A stretch of 64,000 bases of DNA from Pyrocephalus nanus (GCA_038380795.1 CM076277.1:4307501-4371500), one strand, 5' to 3'. Shown: positions 35,901-49,044, counted from the stretch's first letter. The notes: generated by a model not told the origin, from the sequence alone. Program-made: numbers and translations.

Positions 35901-37744
35901 TCTCTGCTATAGGAGAGGGAGTTTTGCCCTGGTAATAACAAGCATTGAAAGTTTCTCCTCTTTAGAGCTGTGTTGTTTTTTTTTATCCGAGGTTGGAGAA
36001 GAAAACATCCAAATTGCACATAATAACTGGAACACAGAGAAAAAGAGCCAGCTGTACTCACAGATGTTACAGCACAACCAAAGGTGCTTTTCTATTTCCT
36101 CTTCCCCCTGAATAAGCCACATACATCTAATGAATAACACAGGAGATTTCCTCGATAGAATTAATAGCACACAGTCCTTCTTGACTTGCCTTTAATCACA
36201 CTCAGCACCCAGTGGGCCTGGGAGAGAAAGTCAGCATTACTCATTTACTCAGGCAAACCCAGTGGTTGTCAGCCACCCCAATCCCTCACAGCTTTAATGC
36301 CGTGGGTTGGGGAACAGAATCACAACCTGTGGGCTGCCCTTGCAGCTTTGCTGTTCACGGGGGGCAAAGCTTGGATTAAAGTCAGTCATCATTTCCCTTG
36401 GACACGACCAGTGTTTACAAATGTTGTGGATGGGAAGAGCCCTTACATGGACTGAATCAACTGGATTCATGAACAGTGAGCTTCAAATTTATATTTAGGC
36501 AAATTCATGGAGATCCAGAGGATTTCGCTGACTTAAAGAAGGGAGATAGATCTGACTGTCAGTCTACAGGATGCACACAGACTCTTATTTCTGAGTCTGT
36601 CAGACATCTATTATTAATGCTGGTGTAAATGGTGTGGTTTCAAACACCTGTGCAAGTCTGCAGCTACAGAGGTGCCCGTGAAAATTAGGAGATGAAGAAA
36701 GGAAAGGAGTTCAGATATGTCTGAATCTGAAAATATTTCAGGATTTGGAAAAAAAAAAAAAAAAGAGTTTCTAAGATATCTCTTCTGATCTGGCCTGGGC
36801 TGGTTCAGCCCAGAACACAGCAAGGTGTAGCACAGAGGGAGTTCTGCCTAAAGAAAAAGCAAATCAAGTATGAGTCACAGGCAACTGTGGTTAGAGAAGA
36901 TTGCAAACTGGAGCTCCCATCCATCAGAAAATCTGATTACCTGAACGTGTTTTCTTTAGAAACATTTCTACCTACACAAATCAAAAAGTTTTGCCTTGCT
37001 GAGCAGCTTTACCTCCACCTGGGCCTTCAAAAAACCACACACCATCTCCCAGATGCCCCAATGCCTTGGGGGGACTGTCTGTCCCTCTGTTCTGCCTGGC
37101 CACGCCAAGCCTGGGGAGGGACACGAGCCACCACACTCTCAGGCAGCAGCAGAATGTCACACAACATCTGACCTACGGCTCCTGCAGGCACTGAAGCAGC
37201 TCTGCAAACACAAAGACATATTGAATTCACTGAAAATGACATGTTTTGATTTGGCTTAATATGCCAAGATAGTTCGATCTGGATCCACTAGACTGGAATG
37301 ATATGTTTCACTTAAATCTTCTTGACAAAAGAGAAAAAGTCTATGCATTGATTTCTTTTTTTATAGAAAATTATCTTTTTACAGAAACTGCATTATCCAT
37401 ATACACAAACAATTAGGCACCTCTAATTAGCACACATTGATGAGTTTGCAAAGACTTCTTGGCACCTATAGGACTTTATTCTCAATTATATTAAAGTCAC
37501 TTTATATCCTTTTACTCCCTGTTACTTAGGGGCATAAAATGGGTGCAAAAATAGTTATGGAGAAAGATTAAGAGCCCCCAGAAAGAACATATTGATCTCT
37601 GCCCAGGCAGATGGGCCACCAGGGCCGTGCCTGTCCCACACATACCTGCTCTGTAAGAGTCACCCAGTGACTGAGGCTGGGGAGATAAAATGGCCCAAGG
37701 ATCTTAGAGGGATCTTTCCAAGGGATCCCTGTTACATTCCACAG
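32945..37744. other. non-coding stretch, no gene recognised
   Basis: No supported exon or repeat was seen. 37370-37560 just before the next candidate exon is enhancer-like and listed separately. Confidence 0.45.
37370..37560. promoter_or_regulatory. candidate conserved non-coding element
   Basis: AT-rich, with CAATTAGGCACC and then a perfect CTAATTAG (37423-37430). AGGCACCT/TGGCACCT-type words recur, and TTATATTAAAG occurs downstream. No repeat is recognised. The enhancer call is inference. Confidence 0.27.
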
Positions 37745-37832
37745 CAGCAGATGGGGTTTACAGCACAGCCTGCCCACGAGGTTGGAGTTTTGGGATGCTG
37801 CAGGCGGCTGCTCCCAGGACAGCTGAGCCGAG
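37745..37832 (+). CDS. candidate internal exon, unknown gene
   Basis: An 88-nt segment between an acceptor (CCCTGTTACATTCCACAG) and a consensus donor (GCCGAG|GTAAGTG). It is open in phase 0 as QQMGFTAQPAHEVGVLGCC and onward. The splice sites are good but the peptide is unrecognised. It may be coding, a non-coding RNA exon, or chance. Confidence 0.2.
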
Positions 37833-39995
37833 GTAAGTGTTAACACAGCTCCTGTACTCCAATTTGTGCCTGCAAAATGAATGCTGCTCTCCTGGGCTGC
37901 AGTAAGGTTGTAACATGCTTAAATACTTCATTAATGAAGGCTCTGTAAGCACCACAGAGACAAACAAGATTTTAGAGGGGCAGAAGCCTTTGTGCTTTCC
38001 CCTTTTCCACAGGGGAGAATTTCAACTCACCGTTCAATTTGCAATTGCTAAGAGAAAATTGTGCACATGGAGTTGGATTTGCCAGCACAGTTTGTGCCTC
38101 CATCTAATTGTTTTTAAACTTTGCATCTTGGGAAGAATTAGCCATCATGGTGTTCTTAGAGCCTTGGGAGTTTTTTTTAGAAAATTTTCTTCCCATAATA
38201 TCCCATATGTTTCTATTGCTTTCAGGGGAGCAGAGCCAAGTCATCTCTGACTAAGACCTGGTAATTCACAGAGCACATCAATCTACTGGACAAAGCATTT
38301 GCAGTCTGTTGTAGCGATTAAGACAAACTTCCCTAGTGGGAAAATTTATACCAGGAATAAACATAAATCTTGCTAACATGATTATTTGCATTCTTTTTAA
38401 CTAGGCATGCAAGGGTAGGTTAATTTTCTTGAGGCTTTTTTGATGAGAGGAGGAGTGAGGAGGTGATCATAGGAGGATGTCTGATTAAGACCACTGAGGC
38501 CAGGTATTTGTATGGAGTCATTCCTTCAATCCTTTCCAGTGCTGGCTCAGGAACATCAGGAAAGCTGAGATGCAACAGCAGATTTTACCACAATTCCTGA
38601 TACGGCTTGTGCTGAAATTAAACACTTCAGACTTCTTTAACTAATAGTGATAGATAACCACTGCCAAAGGCCACACCATCATTCAGGATATGCTCCCACC
38701 ACCCACCTTGACCACTCACACCCCCTTGGCTTCTCCTTAAAGTCCTTTGTGTGAGACTTGAATGTGAGGCAAAGGTTTGGACCCTACAAAAATCTGGCCT
38801 CTGATGGCTGTAGAAAAATTATGAGCCATTTAAATTGTTGTGCTTAAAACTAATATTGGCTCTGTTTTTAAAGTGTTCTTAAATCCTCCTACTCATGGAA
38901 AGAGGATAAAAATATCCCACCACACCTGCCTAACTTGTGTACTTCTACCAGGCACTGCTCTTTAAGGACAGGTGTTTCAAGGTTGCCCCCTAAACTGCTT
39001 TTTTTGAGCATGACAAGTTATTTATTTTTTTTTTTTTAGGATTAGGCAACATGCACCCAATAATAGAAAAGTCCAAGAGCTCAGGGCATTTATGTCCAGT
39101 GGCACTTCAGTTTGTGTCAGCACCCCACTCATGGCACCACTGCAACACCCACCCATTCACTCTGGCTTCCACAAAACCCTCTAAACTCATTTCCTTCAGT
39201 GGAGACTCGTTCCCTCTCCATTGCTCTATGGTGGGCTTGCAATCTCGGGCAGGCTTCCTAAAATAGAAACACTTCCCTCACATCTGGGCCCTTCTCATGT
39301 CAGCAAAACCAGGGCACAAAGTGCTTTTAATCAGCCTCTCATCTCTGGAATGAGGAGAATTGCCCCTCTCTGGTCAAAAGCCATGGATGGCAGATGTTTG
39401 GTTTTATTCCCTTTGGCCATCGGCAGTGGCAGATCCGGAGGTGCTACCAAGTGCTGAGGCTCTGCACCAGCTCCCAGCTCTGGGAAATCCCAGCTGTCTG
39501 CTCACATTCATCCTCTGGAAGCAATCTTTAACCCTCCCAACGTTCCCTTCAGGCTCTTTGTTCCAAGGCTGCAGAATGTCTTCACACAGCCTCAAATTCT
39601 AGAAGTGCAACGCAACCTCCATGCAAAGGGTGAAAAAGTGAATCAGTGAATGGCAATTTTTAGTTTGTTTGTTTGTTTGTTTTATTTGTTTGGGGGTTTT
39701 ATTTATTTTGGTTGTTTTTAAATAATAACCCCCAAATAAATAAAAAATTAAGCAAACCCCTCTACTATTAATATGGTTGCCAGCTTCCTCCTTCATGAAG
39801 ATGCTTTATCTGCTCATTCCTTTGAACATCAGAGCCCCTAAGTCCTGTACTTCCTCCTCTCTTCGTCCTTTTTTTTCCCTTCAACAAACATTTTTATTGC
39901 AACAGAAGCACCAACCATGGACCCACCAAACCTCTGATTTACAACAGATCATATAATCTGTTTGGTAGCTGGCACTTCCCGTCCACTTTTCCTAC
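37833..39995. other. non-coding stretch, no gene recognised
   Basis: No exon is supported. It includes the TTTG-rich hairpin at 39661-39745. Confidence 0.45.
39661..39745. repeat. TTTG-rich tract with 16-bp hairpin
   Basis: TTTATTTGTTTGGGGG (39681-39696) pairs with CCCCCAAATAAATAAA (39729-39744), 15 of 16 positions, across a 32-nt loop. It is preceded by a TTTG microsatellite. Confidence 0.75.
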
Positions 39996-40167
39996 CTTGA
40001 GCCTGCTGAAGGGTTTGACTGACACATGCTGGCCTATCCAAAACAGACTTTATAATGAGGTTTTCAGAGGATCTCCAGGTGCCTTTGTCTGTCTGAAGTT
40101 TGGCCGTGAGCAAAGGGCACTCAGAGCCCTGACTGCTCCTGTGGTTCTCTGGCTCTGAGGATCTCAC
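39996..40167 (-). CDS. candidate internal coding exon, unknown minus-strand gene
   Basis: On the minus strand a good acceptor (CTCTGTTCCTCGCAG) precedes a 172-nt segment that ends at a donor, GCTCAAG|GTAGGAAAAG. It is open in phase 0 and leaves one base. The peptide starts VRSSEPENHRSSQGSECPLL and ends SVLDRPACVSQTLQQAQ. No domain is recognised. Its starting phase matches the end of the candidate exon at 53247-53409, so the two could belong to one gene with a roughly 13-kb intron, but intermediate exons cannot be excluded. Confidence 0.3.
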
Positions 40168-43100
40168 CTGCGAGGAACAGAGACCCATGAGGTTGAATAT
40201 TGGACAGTTTTTAGGCACACCTTGCACACACTGCCCTGAATGAGATCCCCTTCCTTTCTGACAGATCCAGATTTAGCCCACCCAAGGCAGACATGGGACA
40301 TGGAAAGGCACATCTTATTTTTTAAGCTGAGGGAGGGCAAGGGAAACACAGCCAAGAGCTAAGTGAAAGTAGAGGACAAGAACGTGGGGAAATTTTCAAG
40401 CTGCACATCGTGCAGGTGAAGGGCGAGTCTGAGGCAGAATCAAAGCTGCTTAACCAGACCTTTGAGGCCATCTGAGGTGAGACAGAATCAGCAGAGATTT
40501 CATTACTCACAAATCCCTCCAGATGTCTTAAATAATTCATGGCAGGCACTGGGACATAAAGACCAGGAGTCCCATTAGGAGGCACATCGTATTGTTTTTG
40601 TTCATTAGGGTGAGTCACACAAAACACATTATTACATAAAGCAGGATGTCTCATTAATTACATCAGTCTGGGGGCTCTAATGTACCAGTGCCTGGGAGGG
40701 CTCTGGGAGACTCAGTCCTTGTCCTGGTTGTTCCAGAGAGTGTTTCCCTGCAGAAAGTCACCCCTCACTCCACCCAGGCTGTAGCTGGGGGTCTGGCACC
40801 CTGGCTGTGACTCTGCCCGTGGGTGCTGGGCATTCCTCCAGCAATGCCACCTCTCCCGTGAGCTGCCCCCCTGAGGACACGACTCTCCTGGTGCTCACCC
40901 CACACAAGCTGGGCACAGCTCCAGCCTGGCACCCAGCTGTGACACCAATCAGGGAAAACCCAACCCTGAGCTGAGCTCCTGCTGCCGCCATCAACCCCGG
41001 GAATATAAGGGAGGCTGAGGGAGGAGTGTTTGTCACTGTGGCATTTGGAATAACACTGTGGCTTTTGGAGCAAGGGAAACTGAGCATTTCAACAGCAGCT
41101 GCCAGTGTTTGCCCACACAGGCAGGTGGGAGCTGTGCCTGCCAGCTGGAGGGGAGACCCTGGGACCCCGCATTTCCACACTGTTAGCCTGCAAACACTCA
41201 CCAAGGCCAGCCCTGTTTGCACGGATGATGGTGAAAAGGGGTGCCACATCCTCTTCAGTCCTGCCACCTGCAGGTACCCAAATGAGGGGAGCTGAATTTC
41301 ATGAAGAAAAACACATTTCAGTGCATAGGGAGAGTGCCCAGGTTCTCAGGGCCTGAGTCACTTCTGCAGAGACAGGAGAGACACCCTTCCTGGGGAGGTC
41401 CCAGCAGCAGCTGGGAGCTGTAGGCTGGCAACCCACCCCATCTGTGCAGCCTCTGCCCACTTTTGGAGCTCAGAAGTGCAGCTCCTTCCTACCTTTTCAA
41501 CAAACATTGTTGTTATGGGAGACATACACCACTTCACAGAGACAGGCTTCCAAAATTCTGCACCACCCTGTGGAAGCCCACTGCAACCTCAGGGACTAAG
41601 TAAACTCCCCAGTTCCCTGCTGCCTCCTTTCTACTGTCCTGCAGTTTTCCAGGCAGGACTGTGTCCAGTGATGGATCCCTGCAGGGATGTGAAACACAGA
41701 TGTGAATGGGAATGAGGTTTCACTGTTTGGCACAGAAGAGGATCCTATAAGTAATTTAGGGGACCACCGAGGTCTGCACTAACATAACCTTTTCAGAAAA
41801 GCATTCACTCCATGCTAGGTTATATCCAGACTCCACTCTTGCACATTACCAAAGTATTGCTGCTAGGATGCAGTCTGGGTTGCCTGCACAGGATCTCTAT
41901 AATTTACAGGTGAAGAGGAGAGAAAAGGTCAGGGAACATCCTCGTGTATTTTGCTCTCTAACAGCCAGTCCTCGTGAGTGTATCAAAATGCAGCAGCAGT
42001 GACAGGGACAGATGATCTAGAACTCCCTGCATTATTAATATACAGTGAAAGATGAGGCAGCTTCTGTGAAAAGTATCTGTTTGCATGTTTAATACACGAT
42101 GCTCTAACTTTAACACACTGCTACTCATGATGCAGCACTAAAACACAGCTAACCTTTTAAGAAGTCCCACACTGAACAAAAGAGAAAATATTCACTGAGC
42201 TCAAACACTCCAAAATGTTCCAGGCTTGGAAATAGGACTGCAAAGATCAGGAGAAGAAGCAGGAAGGTGGGGAGAGAAAATGCAATGGGGAATGCAATGG
42301 AAATGAAGTAGAGGAAGAAATTAAGAGAGGAGAAGTAGAGGTTGGAGAGAGTTCAAGGTGTGCCTGGTGTCCACCAGCTCCAAGGAATTCAGCCTCTTCT
42401 ATGGGACACCCAGACCATGACAGAGCAATGCAGCACCACATCTCACAGTGTTAGAAACTGCTTCCTTACTCCTTGTTGAGCCTCCAGCTCTTTAAGGCAC
42501 CATCCCCTTGTGCATGCCTTGCCTAAGACAAGCAGTTCACCCCAGCACTCCAAATCCCAGATTCTTATCCTATCACTGTATGAAACAAACTCCATCCATA
42601 GCTTCAGTCTGGCTTCTGGAAGGGGTTTCCTCCCTCATCTCAGGCTTAGCTTTGTGACAACTAGCAAAAAAATAAGCAGGAAAATTCATCTGTACAGCAG
42701 CAGGGGAGCAGGGAGAAAGGATGGGGTGGTGCAAGGACCATGGAGACATTCCCCTCCATGAACCCTGAAAGGTCACACTGTGCCTGCTCATCTAAAGAAA
42801 GCGTGAGTCTGGCAGAGCCAGGCCTTTAAGCCCTGTAGTAACCAAATCCCAGAAGTTCTTTATCCTAAGCTCTTTAACATGGAGTGACTGAGCAGCACGT
42901 GTAGGAACCAGCCTTAATGCTTGCAGACAGCCAGGAGTCAGGGAGACATGGGTTTCTTCCCGTTATGTTAAGTTTAAATAGAATTATATGGTCTTTAGTT
43001 TACCTTGCCATGCAGGCACATTAGGCATGGATTTCTCTAAAGCCAGAACATCACAAGCTACCCAAACAACCCTGTCATTGCAATTTCACAATTTCCCTCT

Positions 43101-44179
43101 TTTGTGTATCTCTGAGCTCTGACTGCAGGAAAAATTCCTCTCCTCAGCCCACAGCCATCTGGAGCAAGGTTCAGACTCAGTCACAAGCCTGGTGGGAAAG
43201 GATATTTCTGGAGAATGGTGGGAAGGTTAACGATGAGTATGCTTAGAGCTGGTGATCTCTTTCTACATCTCACTGTGACATTCCAGTCTCCACTGCACAG
43301 TCTGGAACCAATAAATGGAAGCAACTGGGAAGACAACAGGAGTTCTGGGCTCTGACAGGATCTGGGGAATGCAGAACCTCAGTCAGCAAGGCAAGAAGAG
43401 TGTCCCTGAAATATTTTGATCTGGAATTATCCCGATTCATCCAGGAGACTGGAGCTGGTCCCAGATATGTGCAGAGCATCAGCAGGACATTCTCAGCAGC
43501 TGCAGGGACTTTGCAACTCCCATGTCTGAGCTAGCCCAGCTTTGAGGGGACAGAGGCGAAGGGTGTTCAAATGGGTTAACTCCAGTTATGTTAATCTTCT
43601 CAGGCAACATCAAAACTTTAACTATTGAGTTAAAAACAGACATCAGAGGATGCCTTGTCACAGAAACAGGTGGTACCCATGGCTCTGTTAAGATGAGGTA
43701 ACACACCATCTTTCAAAGCACCCTCTGGCTGCAGGCTGGATCACTCCACACTGCCCTCACCAATACATGACACCTCCTTGAATGGTTTCAGCTCCCTGAC
43801 AACCTTGCTCAGCCATTTCAGTGCTCTTGCTCTTTCTGCCCTGGCCCTGCCTTACGAGGCAACGCTCCTCCACGCTCCACAAGGCAGAGACCAGGAAGGA
43901 GGAAAGCAGGAGGGATGCTAATGCCATCACCAGGAGGTGTTACAAGCCCATGTCAGACAGGCTGTTTGTTTCTGCTGGGCTTAGCTGGAGGTGTTTGGAA
44001 GCTTTTATCCGACTTGACATCCACCCCTCAAATAATCAGCGCTGCATCCCCAAAAAGGCCAGAGACGGGCTTGTTATGCTCTGATGCTATTTCCAGTGTT
44101 GTCCAGCAGACACCACAGGGAAGAAGAACAGCTGCAGCTCAGGCAGTTTTACGAGCTGTTACTGTCCTGGCTGTTGCAG
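40168..44179. other. mostly non-coding stretch, no gene recognised
   Basis: A 110-codon minus frame (40322-40654) is open and its amino-acid mix looks protein-like (for example DVPPNGTPGLYVPVPAMNYL), but I cannot find a clean acceptor and donor pair for the whole of it. Its upstream end overlaps an AT-rich block with ATTAATTACAT (about 40652). No interspersed repeat was recognised. Confidence 0.4.
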
Positions 44180-44520
44180 GCAGTGCCTGTCAGGTCTGAG
44201 CGAGCTGGACGCCGATAATCGGGCAAAGCTGCTGTTTGTTACCCCCTCGCGGTCTTTTGACTTTTCATCTTGATTAAAGACCATGCTGAACGATGGAATT
44301 AGCAAGGCAGGGATCCTAATCCATTCGCTGCTCCTGAAATCCAGTTGCCTGCCCACGTGCTCGTCCTCGGGGCTACCAATTAGGGGCACCAGCTGCCAGC
44401 CTGGATGCCAGGGCCAGGAGCTATTAGTGCACAGACCATTAGCTTTAAAAGGCATTTGGAACTTCTGAACACATTAGGTTTGTGTGATTGACATACACTA
44501 CAGCCATATGTGGCTCGCTG
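44180..44520. promoter_or_regulatory. candidate conserved non-coding element
   Basis: It contains the perfect palindrome CCGATAATCGG (44212-44222), a TCF/LEF-like CTTGATTAAAG, OTX/PITX-like CTAATCC, an E-box CACGTG (44354-44359), CAATTAGG and CCATTAGC. CpGs are retained in a CpG-poor setting and no repeat is recognised. This is one of the densest motif clusters in the window, but constraint is inferred. Confidence 0.33.
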
Positions 44521-44730
44521 TCCTTTCTGTCAACCATTTTTTCTCCAAAAATGTGTTGGATCACTGGAGTGATCTTGGTGGAGCATCTCACAAAAACACC
44601 TTACCAAGAGCATCCAGGTTCTGCATTAGTTAAGTAGTTGCTACCCACTTTAAACAACTTCCTTGGCATCTCTTCTCTGAGATGGGAATGGCAGTTGAGT
44701 TGTATGAAAGGTTGGTCTCTATTTTTAGCC

Positions 44731-44855
44731 CTGTCATTTGCCCAGTTAATGGTTCCAGGGAAGTCATTTTCCTTCTTTATGCTTCAGCGACCCCATCTGT
44801 AAGATGGTAATGATGAGCCTGTACCATAGGGTTTTGAGATCTATGCTTGTAAAAA
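44731..44855 (+). mobile_element. MIR-like SINE remnant
   Basis: It matches the MIR/CORE-SINE middle: a GGGAAGTCATTTTCCTTC stretch (consensus GGCAAGTCACTTAACCTC), GCTTCAGCGACCCCATCTGT, AAGATGGTAATGATGA, and CATAGGGTTTTGAG. Divergence is high, as expected for an amniote-wide ancient element. Confidence 0.7.
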
Positions 44856-45817
44856 ATATAATAAAACTCAGAATTATCATGGCTGCCTAAGGCAAGGGTG
44901 GAGAGGAATCCCCAGGGGCCTTTGCAGCAGTACCTGCACGGTTGTTTTGTGCAAATCCTGCTCTGCCGTGGCACCAGACCTGGATCCCCCCTGCAGACCT
45001 TGGAGGTCGCTACTCCATGCTTGGCACAGGGGCAGATCTCTGGGGGCTGCTGTTGTCCCTGGATTTCCAGAAGTGGTGGTACCATAGCCTTAGCTCTCAA
45101 AAACTAGTTAAAAACCAGGTTGTCTTACCGGCCTGTCTGAGCCCACTGCAATACGGCTGAAGGGAGATCCTCCCATTTGTTTCCCAGCTTTCTGTTGAAA
45201 GCAGGACCATCATGGAATTTGGAGTTCAAATACAAGATTTAATTAAAAATCTCTAAAAGGGACATTATAATATGAAGTTATGATGAAATTTCCTGGACTT
45301 CCTGCTTTATACAGCTGGTGAATACCAGCAGAACTCTTTTAAAAATACTTTAACATTATGCCCCTTAGCTGGATTCTTGACATGCAAACACTGAATCAGT
45401 GTCATTCTAAGCTGGTTTTTTTATCTTGGGTCTGGCAGATTTTTGAGGCTCAGGACAGTTCTTTTGTCATTTGAAATAACTCTCCCCTCAGCAAGACACA
45501 CATCCTTCAACTTACCCAGATGGTCTCCTCCTCCAAGCTAGAATAATGTATTTAAATTTATCCAATGGATTTCATGACTCAGATTTCCCATAACTGGATG
45601 GTTTCTAACCGTCCTCTGCTCCACCTGTTCAGACATCACAGCAGCCCTCTCCCTGGCTCCCAACCCTCAGTGCTGTGGTTCATCAGTGGGGTGTGATTGC
45701 CTTCAGGGGGAGGGTTTCAGCTGGTTCAGTCAGTCATACAGCAGTTCTAGAGAAGCTTCACATTCACACACAACCCATGGTCCACAGCTTGGTCCGTGGC
45801 AGTTCTGCAGAGAGACC

Positions 45818-45866
45818 ATGGCTTTTAGAATCTGCTTCAAAGTTTTGCTTCTTCTGGGGAGGGAAG
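45818..45866 (+). CDS. candidate first coding exon with signal-peptide-like start
   Basis: ACCATGG is a full Kozak match. The frame reads MAFRICFKVLLLLGRE and runs into a consensus donor (GGGAAG|GTAAGTCC) in phase 1. A short first exon ending just after a hydrophobic leader, in phase 1, is a common design for secreted proteins. No promoter, upstream exon or downstream partner was identified, so it may be chance. Confidence 0.17.
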
Positions 45867-48800
45867 GTAAGTCCTGAAAACAGTCATGTTGATCTTCCGA
45901 TCAAACAGATGGAAACCCACACTTTTACTCCACCCCAAACCTCTCTCCCCTGAATGTTTCTCACCAAACTGCAGATCCAATCCAACAGAAAGCTCATTCA
46001 GCAACCACAAACACAGAGACCTTACTGTCTCCACAAACATCATTTTCTGCTTTGGACTACAGAAGATAAATGCAAATCCTCATATATAGATGTTTTAATC
46101 ATCTGCCTGGATTGCATCAAGACAACAGGCAGTGATTTTAAATACCATATAAGGGATCAAGGCACATCTCTTTACTGCTGTTCCTTGAGCATCCTCCACT
46201 ACACAGGCCCTTTTGAAAACACCACCAGTGCCTCCCAACTCACAGGACTCCCACTGGAGCAAAGGTATTTTTGGAGAAAAGCACACCAAGTCTTACTGAC
46301 ATTCAGAAAATCCTTTGAAATTGCTGACAGGAATGTTTGGTGGCTCATCACGGCCTGGAGCTGCTCAAAGCCAGGTGCAGAGAAAACAGGTGAGGGAGGA
46401 TGAAATGAGATGAACAGGAGATGGGGTGGAAGGAACAAAGGCAAGAGGCTGGATACTTGTTTGGATGAGCTGTCAGATTGGTTTTAAATGTAAGTTGGAG
46501 TTTGAGAAGTCAAAAGTGAACTAAACTACAGGATTTTTTTCTTGCCACCCTCTTCCACAGGCTGTTTCCAGCTGCCATAGAACTCATAAGCCATTTGAAA
46601 CCCTTCCTCTGCCCCAGCCCACATCCTCCAGGACACTGAATACACAAACACCAGGCAAGAACCTGCTTCCAGAGGTAGGATGCACCCAGGAAAGACCTTG
46701 AAGATACCATGAAACAATGGGAAACATTCCTGCAGCCCAGTAAGGCACTCCAGGAGGATGGGTCGCTGCACAACAGCATCAGTGGCAAAAGAAAACAAAA
46801 CCAATACTGAATAAATTGAGTTTTATGAGCTAAAAGCAAATGTTCTCTCCCCTGTTGCTTCAGCAGCCTAAGTAGAAGCTATGCAGCACTGTCAAAATGC
46901 CTGAGGAGCATTTAAGGCTTTCAGCATCAAGGTGTCATTTCCCATAACAGCCCATCAGTGGAGCAAGGCCTACACACAACCCTTCACAGCCAGAACATAC
47001 ATTTTTGGGCATCTTGCTGTCTCTAGCACAGCTACCCAGGCTGCTGGCACGGGCTCCACACTGCTCCCTGGGCACACAAGCAGTGACTGGGGCCATCTCA
47101 GCTGTTGCAAATAAAACAAGTCCTCCCACATCACCATTAGAGGTCCCCTCACCAGGGCCAGGCTGTCACTGGCACTGAAATCCCACCTCCCACCCACCTA
47201 AGGGATCAGGATGAGCCCACACCACCCCAGGAGTGACCTGGCTGAGGTTGCTGTGAGCAGCTGGAGCTGCTGCAGTGAACCAGGGGGCCTGCAGGAAAGG
47301 AACTTCCTTCCAGGCATCTTATTTTAAGGCATGAGGAATATTTTGGGATCAAACACGTACCACGTTAATGATGTCTCTCTCATCTGTCATGGCAATACAA
47401 GGCCCCTCCATCCTCTGACCTTAGAGAGACACTAATTTCTGAGACTGCCAAATGCCCATCCATCCTCCAGGACGTTCAGAGATGCAGCTTTGCTCCTTCC
47501 ACCAGGCACCTGCTGAACCTGCTCAGGCCATTCTATTAAAAACCTGGGCTCTGCAGCCAAGAGGACAGCGAGAGATGGATGGTGATGGAGAGCAGCCACT
47601 GCCAAGGAGAGAGGCAGGACCAGCCTGCCATGGACACAGACAGACTAATGAAACCTGCAGGACTGGCATGCAATTACCGAGTTTGCCAAACTTATCATGG
47701 AGAAGCCGGATATTTCCAGAGTTCTGTCTGTAGCCTCAGGGACAGAGCTGTCATCTGGACTGTGGTTGCCTTTCTGAGGTCAGAGGGTGGAGAGGCATGG
47801 TGTTGTCATGGCTGAGAGACCGCCAGTGTGGTACTCCTTTAGTTCCAAAATATTCTTCATATCTTCAAATAAGATGCCAGGAAGGAAATTTCCACTGCCC
47901 TGAGAGCAAACTCTGCAGGGTTCAGGTTTGTGCATCTTCACAAGACACTGAGTTTGTTCAGACTGGAGTAGCAGAGTGATGGATGTGACCAGAACACACA
48001 GTACTTCATTAAATTGTGATGAGTTAATGAGTTACTGGGGCCTTTCCTACAGATCAGCCTGTAAATGTTATTTGGACAGGCAAGGATGTGCTCTCAAAGT
48101 TCTTGCATTTAATTTTTTTTTTTTTTTTAATGTAGGACTTGTGATCAGAGTTTTATTTTCATAAACAGTTTCTACAGCTTTAAAATTCTTCCATGTCTAT
48201 CCTCCCTAATTTCCACTCATACCATGAAGACTCAGCATATGCATTAACTGAAATTTTGGTGAATATCAAGAATTCAGGAACTTCTTAGGGGGAAAAAAAA
48301 AACCAAAACAACAAAACCAAACAAACAAGAAGTCAACTTTAGAAAAAGATTTTTTAAAAAGTAAAACAGAAGATGAAAGGAAAAAAAAAATCCAGGTGGC
48401 AAGGATTAATCTGATTTCATCCAGACTTCCCCCAAATAGTAGCCTTCAAAAGTCAAACACAGAGCACTATTTCATGTTCTCCCCTGTAACCTTTAGAGTT
48501 CAAAATGCTCATCTGTTCATCCACGTCCCCTCGCAGTGGCGTTTGCAAATGACACAAACATTTGCCTGTGATCTGTGCTCTCCCTAATGCAGCCCCAGCC
48601 TGCGCCTGCCCTGGAACAATTTTCTCTGGAGCAAGTTCAAGCACAATTTGCTCATGCTGGTATCTATCTGTCATCAGATGTGTCAGCCTAATCGCCCTTG
48701 GCTCGGGTGGGGAGGAAGGAGACAAAAGGTCACCTTCTACCTTCAGTCTGTTCTCCAGGAGGCAGGAGAGAGCAGGAGGAAAACCAAATTTTCACCTACC

Positions 48801-49044
48801 TGACAGGAATTGCATGCTTTTTTCCCTTTGCCTTTGCATTTCAATGCAGCTCAGTGCCTCTGGTAGCAGCTGGATGTGCTTGGGACAGGTGAAAATGAAC
48901 CAGATCCACTGGAATGCCGGGAGAGTGGGTGCTGCCAAATCGAAGCTCTGAAAGTTGTGGTGCCTTTCCTTAGAGGAAGGATCTCTCACCAGCCTTTGGG
49001 TGCTGACTCCCCCAGGCTGTGCTGGACACTCAAACTAGGTCTGT
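45867..49044. other. non-coding stretch, no gene recognised
   Basis: No supported exon. 48560-48710 has enhancer-like composition (CAGATG E-box, AATTTGCTCAT). An A-rich CAAA tract lies at 48294-48331. Confidence 0.45.

Noticed and set aside
40322..40654. 110-codon minus frame with protein-like composition
   Set aside because: No acceptor precedes the frame, the internal donors are weak, and the phase does not fit the neighbouring candidates.
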